Positions 5,218 through 8,458 of a stretch of DNA of 8,458 bases are shown one piece after another. A program made the translations under genes and the position numbers. The notes beneath the pieces were generated by a model. It searched no databases and was not told the origin of the DNA. It saw nothing but the letters and a program-made list of their open reading frames with translations. This DNA comes from Syntrophaceae bacterium (GTDB lineage: Bacteria > Desulfobacterota > SM23-61): positions 1 to 8,458 of the forward strand of contig PMCE01000558.1 in assembly GCA_003154025.1 (NCBI GenBank). Reading direction: 5' to 3'. The number at the start of each line of letters is the position of its first letter. Position 1 is the stretch's first letter.

Positions 5218-6258
5218 ATGGCTACGAATTATTTCCCGCATTGGATTGGCATTCTCTTCATAAGACAAAAGTCTTTTCCCCTCCTTAAGGCGGTTACCGT
5301 TGTTTTATCGTTCCTGATCTGGGCACAGTCGGGAATCCTTTGGGCCCAGAATAAAAAGATCATCTCTATCGCCACCGCGCCCATGGGAGGGGTTTGGTAC
5401 AGCTATGGCGGAGTGATCGCCAATGTCATATCCAAACATCTTCCCGGGGTTCAGGCAACCGCCGAAGCCACCAACGGCGCCGTCGATAATATCAAATTGG
5501 TCGGGTCCGGCCGCGCGGAGCTGGCCCTCATGATGGCCGATGTGGGATATGATGCGCTCTTGGGCCGAGGAGCATTCAAAGCGAAAGTATCCATCCGGAA
5601 TTTAGCTACCCTGCACACGAATTATAACTATGCGGTATGCCTGGAGGGAAAGGGAATCCAATCTGTCCGAGACCTGAAAGGGAAGAGGGTTTCCACCAGT
5701 ACCCCGGGAAGCGGCGCGGAGGTGGTGGCGTTGCGGGTTTTGGAGGCCTATGGAATAGACCCGAACAAGGATATCAAAAGGGAGCGGCTGAGTGCGGCGG
5801 AATCATCCGGGGCGCTGAAAGACGGAAAGATTGACGCCTTCTTCTGGAATGGGGGAATCGGCGCGGCGGCGATCGCGGACTTGGCCGCAACCCCGGGGAT
5901 CAAGATAAAACTGATCGACCAGGGAGATATTGTAGAACCCATCGTCAAGAAATACGGCCCCATATACTTCAAGACGTTCATCCCGGCCAAAAGCTACCTG
6001 GGGGTCAACTATGACTCCTATACCCTGGGCATATGCAACCTCCTCATATGCAATCCGAGCATGGATGAGAATTTGGCCTACGGGATCCTCAAGACCCTAT
6101 TCGAGCATAAAGAAGAACTGGCCCTCGGCCACGCGGTGGGCAAGGATCTCGTGTTGGAAAACGCCGTGCTGAATTCACCCTTGCCTTACCATCGGGGGGC
6201 GATACGATATTTCACGGAAAAGGGATTGAAGATCGTTGAGGCAAGCTATACAAAGTGA
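5218..6258 (+). CDS. TAXI-family TRAP transporter solute-binding protein
   Basis: A 346-residue periplasmic binding protein. A long N-terminal region with basic residues (R16, K18, K24) leads to a hydrophobic stretch of about 25-42 and a likely cleavage near WAQ-NKK (44-45), or lipoprotein-free export by Sec. The mature part begins ISIATAPMGGVWYSYGGVIA (49-68), the TAXI opening that binds the ligand, followed by ATNGAVDNIKLVGSGRAELA, LKGKRVSTSTPGSGAEVVAL and a middle hinge FFWNGGIGAAAIADLA. TAXI proteins deliver small organic acids or amino acids to a fused DctQM membrane protein; none lies in this window, so the transporter is elsewhere or the protein acts as a sensor partner. ATG 5218 follows AAAGGGGG with 6-nt spacing. 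It lies 77 bp after the MmgE gene and 74 bp before the SDR. Confidence 0.95.
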   Translation: MATNYFPHWIGILFIRQKSFPLLKAVTVVLSFLIWAQSGILWAQNKKIISIATAPMGGVWYSYGGVIANVISKHLPGVQATAEATNGAVDNIKLVGSGRAELALMMADVGYDALLGRGAFKAKVSIRNLATLHTNYNYAVCLEGKGIQSVRDLKGKRVSTSTPGSGAEVVALRVLEAYGIDPNKDIKRERLSAAESSGALKDGKIDAFFWNGGIGAAAIADLAATPGIKIKLIDQGDIVEPIVKKYGPIYFKTFIPAKSYLGVNYDSYTLGICNLLICNPSMDENLAYGILKTLFEHKEELALGHAVGKDLVLENAVLNSPLPYHRGAIRYFTEKGLKIVEASYTK

Positions 6259-6332
6259 GGTTTTTATGACCGCAAGCCCCCCCGGCCGGAACAAAGGGGA
6301 AAAGAGGAGGGGGCTGCGAGGAGCGCTGGGCG

Positions 6333-7118
6333 ATGGAGTTGGGTCTCAATGGTAAGGTTGTGATCGTCACGGGAGGCAGCAAAGGCATAGGGCTGGCCTG
6401 CATGCGCGCCTTTTTATTGGAAGGTGCGCGGGTGGCTATCGTGTCGCGCGCCGAAGCGAATCTGAAGGCGGCCTTACAGGACCTCGGCGCTTTGGGAAAA
6501 GATCTGATAGCGGTCCCTTGCGATCTGACCCGGAGTGATTCGGCCATATCGATGGTGACCGAAGTTGAGCAGCGCATTGGGCCGGTGGATGTTCTGGTCA
6601 ACTCGGCGGGTGCGGCGAAGCACTATTTGCCGGAAGAGCTGAAGGCCGAATCATGGCATGCGGGTATGGACGCAAAATATTTTACCTATATCCATTCAAT
6701 GCAGGCCATACTGCCCGGGATGGAGAAGCGAGGGAAGGGGGCCATCGTCAACATCATTGGCATTGGGGGGAAAGTGGCCAATCCGGTTCATCTGCCCGGC
6801 GGAGCGGCGAACTCGGCGCTCATGCTTGCGACGGTTGGGCTTGCGCACGCATACGGGCCGAAAGGAATTCGCATAAACGGCATTAACCCCGGCCTTACCA
6901 TGACCGAACGTATGCTGGAGGCGGCGAGGTTCGAGGCAGGGATGCGTAACCTTTCCGTGAAGGAGGTGATTGCCCAAAGGCAATCCCTGATCCCGTTGCG
7001 CCGTTATGCTACACCCGAGGATGTTGCCAATCTTACTTTATTTTTTGCTTCAGAAAAGGGGAGCTATCTCACCGGCGCGATCATTCCCATGGACGGTGGG
7101 TTGACCCCGGTGTTATAG
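6333..7118 (+). CDS. Short-chain dehydrogenase/reductase with variant active site
   Basis: A 261-residue classical-length SDR: nucleotide motif TGGSKGIG (13-20), CDL with D64, NSAG (90-93), VNIIG (139-143), GIRINGINPG (178-187) and the C-terminal LTGAIIPMDGG (247-256). The end of strand two reads SRA (38-40), an Arg that favours NADP(H). The normal catalytic N-S-Y-K set is not there: the segment that should carry YxxxK reads HLPGGAANSALMLATVGLA (153-171), and the active-site Asn position reads DAKYFTYI (Lys115). A divergent SDR group with GSAGNAALMAFTRALG-like segments has the same changes (recalled, PRK06125-type). So it may be an altered oxidoreductase or a non-redox member. ATG follows GAGGAG about 8 nt upstream. 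It is probably third in the MmgE-TAXI transcript, likely acting on the same pathway. Confidence 0.95.
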   Translation: MELGLNGKVVIVTGGSKGIGLACMRAFLLEGARVAIVSRAEANLKAALQDLGALGKDLIAVPCDLTRSDSAISMVTEVEQRIGPVDVLVNSAGAAKHYLPEELKAESWHAGMDAKYFTYIHSMQAILPGMEKRGKGAIVNIIGIGGKVANPVHLPGGAANSALMLATVGLAHAYGPKGIRINGINPGLTMTERMLEAARFEAGMRNLSVKEVIAQRQSLIPLRRYATPEDVANLTLFFASEKGSYLTGAIIPMDGGLTPVL

Positions 7119-7121
7119 CGT

Positions 7122-7235
7122 CGCTCCCATCGAATTGAAGCCATGGGCGGAGCGGGCGAAGGAAGAGCCTTTGTCTCTCACTGAGCCCGCGGGGTGCGAC
7201 GAGCGGGCGTTATTGATTCCCGATGTTCGGGGAAT
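7122..7235. terminator. Hairpin cluster in the convergent spacer
   Basis: Three hairpins lie between the convergent SDR and FG-GAP genes. The first (7122-7154) pairs CGCTCC with GGAGCG and CAT with ATG, with a 3-nt bulge. The second pairs GCCCGC (7185-7190) with GCGGGC (7203-7208), followed by GTTATTGATT, the best terminator candidate for the plus-strand cluster. The third pairs ATTCCC (7216-7221) with GGGAAT (7230-7235), extended by GA/TC around a TGT loop with one bulged G; it has no T-run. The spacer ends at the minus-strand stop at 7264. Confidence 0.5.
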
Positions 7236-7263
7236 ATTCATGCTGTTGATGCGGGCGGCATCC

Positions 7264-7827
7264 TCAGCGGGTGCGTGTCTTTATAATCCTCTTTTCCGTA
7301 TAGGCGGGGGATGATGCTTGGCCTTTATTGGGACAGAGGGTGACTTCTCCGTACCGGTCAACGACGACCAGGTCTATTAAGGCCGATCGAGCCCAGGAAA
7401 GAACTCGCGGGGAAGCGTTATCGTTGAACTTGAGCATGATCCGGCTCCCCTCATTGGCGAACTGAGGGTCTTGTTCTTTCCCTTTGTTGAAAAAGATAAA
7501 TATCTCCCCCTTCTCATTCCTCACGATCAGGTCCTTTTTCCCGTCCCCATTGAGATCGGCCATGTCCGGAGAGGAATCGGACCCCACGTCCAGTTTTCCG
7601 TCATTGAGCTTGATGGGTTTGCCGAATACGGGCAGTTCGCGGGAACCCTCGTTAAGGAAAAGGAAAAGCTCCCCGCTCCAGCTCCCGACGAGAAGGTCGA
7701 ACCGTCCGTCCCCGTTCCAGTCCACGATGCAGGGCGAAGCTTTGCTCCTCACGTCGAGGGTTTGGTAGTCAGCCTGCACCCTGGTTCCCGGAGAATAATC
7801 CGGGGCCTCCACGGAGCCCGTATTCAA
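7264..7827 (-). CDS. FG-GAP/VCBS repeat protein, probably 5'-truncated
   Basis: Tandem beta-propeller repeats of about 54 residues: VDWNGDGRFDLLVG...LFLFLNEG (35-61), ADLNGDGKKDLIV...IFIFFNKG (90-116) and LSWARSALIDLVVV...LCPNKG (143-169). The first two carry the DxNxDG calcium-binding loop (D36/D40, D91/D95); the third has lost it. FG-GAP proteins usually are exported and bind ligands or surfaces. No signal peptide is present, and the start used here is a TTG without a close ribosome site. The same frame stays open upstream to 7929 and still reads repeat-like (LIGDGGGYLTLFLNTGS), then stops at TAA 7932-7930. So the protein lacks its start and N-terminal part; it is most likely a 5'-truncated gene. 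Function beyond the fold is unknown. Confidence 0.75.
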   Translation of the reverse strand: MNTGSVEAPDYSPGTRVQADYQTLDVRSKASPCIVDWNGDGRFDLLVGSWSGELFLFLNEGSRELPVFGKPIKLNDGKLDVGSDSSPDMADLNGDGKKDLIVRNEKGEIFIFFNKGKEQDPQFANEGSRIMLKFNDNASPRVLSWARSALIDLVVVDRYGEVTLCPNKGQASSPAYTEKRIIKTRTR

Positions 7828-7984
7828 GAAGAGGGTAAGATAACCCCCTCCATCCCCAATCAGTGGAGTCCGGGACGTTGTTGCATATGTTGCATTGTGA
7901 TCCGGGGCGTGCTTCCACAGTGAACTTTCTTATCATCCCCAAAGGAGCGAGAAAAGGTCATTAGGATGTCGAAAGTCGCTTCTG

Positions 7985-7999
7985 ATCCCTCTAAGGGAT
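7985..7999 (+). promoter_or_regulatory. Hairpin over the ribosome site of the edge gene
   Basis: ATCCCT (7985-7990) and AGGGAT (7994-7999) pair perfectly around a 3-nt loop. The right arm holds AGGGA, the Shine-Dalgarno match for ATG 8006. Opening the short 6-bp stem would be needed for efficient initiation. No T-tract follows. Confidence 0.4.
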
Positions 8000-8005
8000 G
8001 AACCC

Positions 8006-8458
8006 ATGGGCAAAGAAGATGAAAAAAGAAGCTCGGTGATGATCAACCGGGCGCCGGTGCTGACGCTTTGGGCGGCGGTGGTAGCTAAAGTCTTGGGGTT
8101 CGAGCATGACGAAGCGCTGACCCTCGGGAGGGCGGTGGCGGGGTTGAATGCCTACTCCAAGGGGTTTCCCTGGGGCTCTTCCAGCCGACTCCGAAGGAGG
8201 TCAAAGAACAGCGGCGGAAGATGCGTAAAGAGGAAACCGTGACCGTCGCCCTGCTACAGCGCGCCGTGCCGGCGAAACATACCGAAGAAGGGCTGCGAGC
8301 GCTCAGCGGAGAAAGCCCCATTCGTCCTGAAAGCGTGCAGAAATATCTGAAGAGCAAGTTCGGGGACGCTTTTGAGGATGTTTCCGATCCCATGCTGGAG
8401 CTCGCGAAGTCTTTGCCGCCCTCTCAGCTGGCGGAAAGGGCCTATACCCTGTACGAGA
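8006..8458 (+). pseudogene. Unnamed conserved-looking gene, frameshifted and cut by the window end
   Basis: The reading from ATG 8006 (VMINRAPVLTLWAAVVAKVL, then HDEALTLGRAVAGLNAYSKG) breaks at a run of four G (8161-8164). Reading on one base earlier gives a smooth continuation, VSLGLFQPTPKEVKEQRR, LLQRAVPAKHTEEGLRAL, SPIRPESVQKYLKSKFGDAF, then LAKSLPPSQLAERAYTLYE, open to the window end. A fifth G in the run would join them in one frame of at least 151 codons. The unbroken frame past 8164 is amphipathic and helix-like with no stop, so it looks coding. I recall similar INRAP-LTLWAAVVAE-LGF-HDEALTLGRAVAGL proteins as hypothetical, but cannot name a family or function. No signal peptide or membrane segment. 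AAGGGA lies 7 nt before the ATG. Confidence 0.75.

Noticed and set aside
7880..7897. Nine-bp tandem GTTGCAT repeat
   Set aside because: Only two partial copies, lying inside the FG-GAP reading frame; likely chance.
1..8458. CRISPR array, insertion sequence or phage genes
   Set aside because: No regularly spaced identical repeats, transposase, integrase or structural phage protein were seen on either strand.

Overview
The window looks like chromosomal DNA of a free-living Gram-negative bacterium. The tRNA promoter, the Shine-Dalgarno sites, the TAXI/TRAP solute-binding protein and the MmgE-SDR gene style all recall Desulfobacterota/Deltaproteobacteria, Rokubacteria or Tectomicrobia-like soil and groundwater genomes. 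That placement is an impression from gene style, not a phylogenetic result. Genes are mixed in strand, intergenic spaces are long, and several reading frames are broken, so much of the window reads as accessory or decaying sequence around two intact modules.

Layout. Positions 1-67 hold hairpins ending in an intrinsic terminator of an upstream transcript. A frameshifted single-domain EamA/DMT membrane protein follows (125-477), then a long G-U-tolerant inverted repeat (483-559), then a tRNA-Arg(ACG) with its own extended -10 promoter, encoded CCA and terminator (577-745). Next is a complete type II toxin-antitoxin pair, an AbrB-fold VapB antitoxin and a PIN-domain VapC toxin (845-1484), behind a promoter carrying three CTTAC-type sites 18 bp apart. 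Positions 1485-2253 contain no intact gene: a probable minus-strand remnant of a Tm-1-like/UPF0261 protein, a REP-like palindrome and a small hairpin.

The metabolic part starts at 2254. A ketopantoate-reductase-family dehydrogenase (minus, 2254-3297) is divergent from a plus-strand cluster across a 487-bp spacer with a good promoter in each direction. The cluster is an MmgE/PrpD-family dehydratase/decarboxylase (3785-5140), a TAXI-family periplasmic binding protein (5218-6258) and an SDR (6333-7118), spaced 74-77 bp apart and probably one transcript. A simple reading is capture of an organic acid by the binding protein followed by dehydration or isomerisation and redox steps inside the cell; the substrate cannot be read from sequence. 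Two of the enzymes depart from textbook active sites: MmgE has Phe where characterised relatives have a catalytic His, and the SDR lacks YxxxK.

After 7118 there is a hairpin-rich convergent spacer, a minus-strand FG-GAP/VCBS repeat protein that looks 5'-truncated (7264-7827, homologous reading to 7929), and at the right edge an unnamed conserved-looking gene (from 8006, running off the window) with a frameshift in a run of four G. The EamA and edge-gene frameshifts are both consistent with loss of one base, so assembly indels are a live alternative to true pseudogenes. I did not find a clear new defence or mobile system. The most unusual items are the variant-active-site MmgE/SDR cluster, the phased vapBC operator, and RNA structures over ribosome binding sites.
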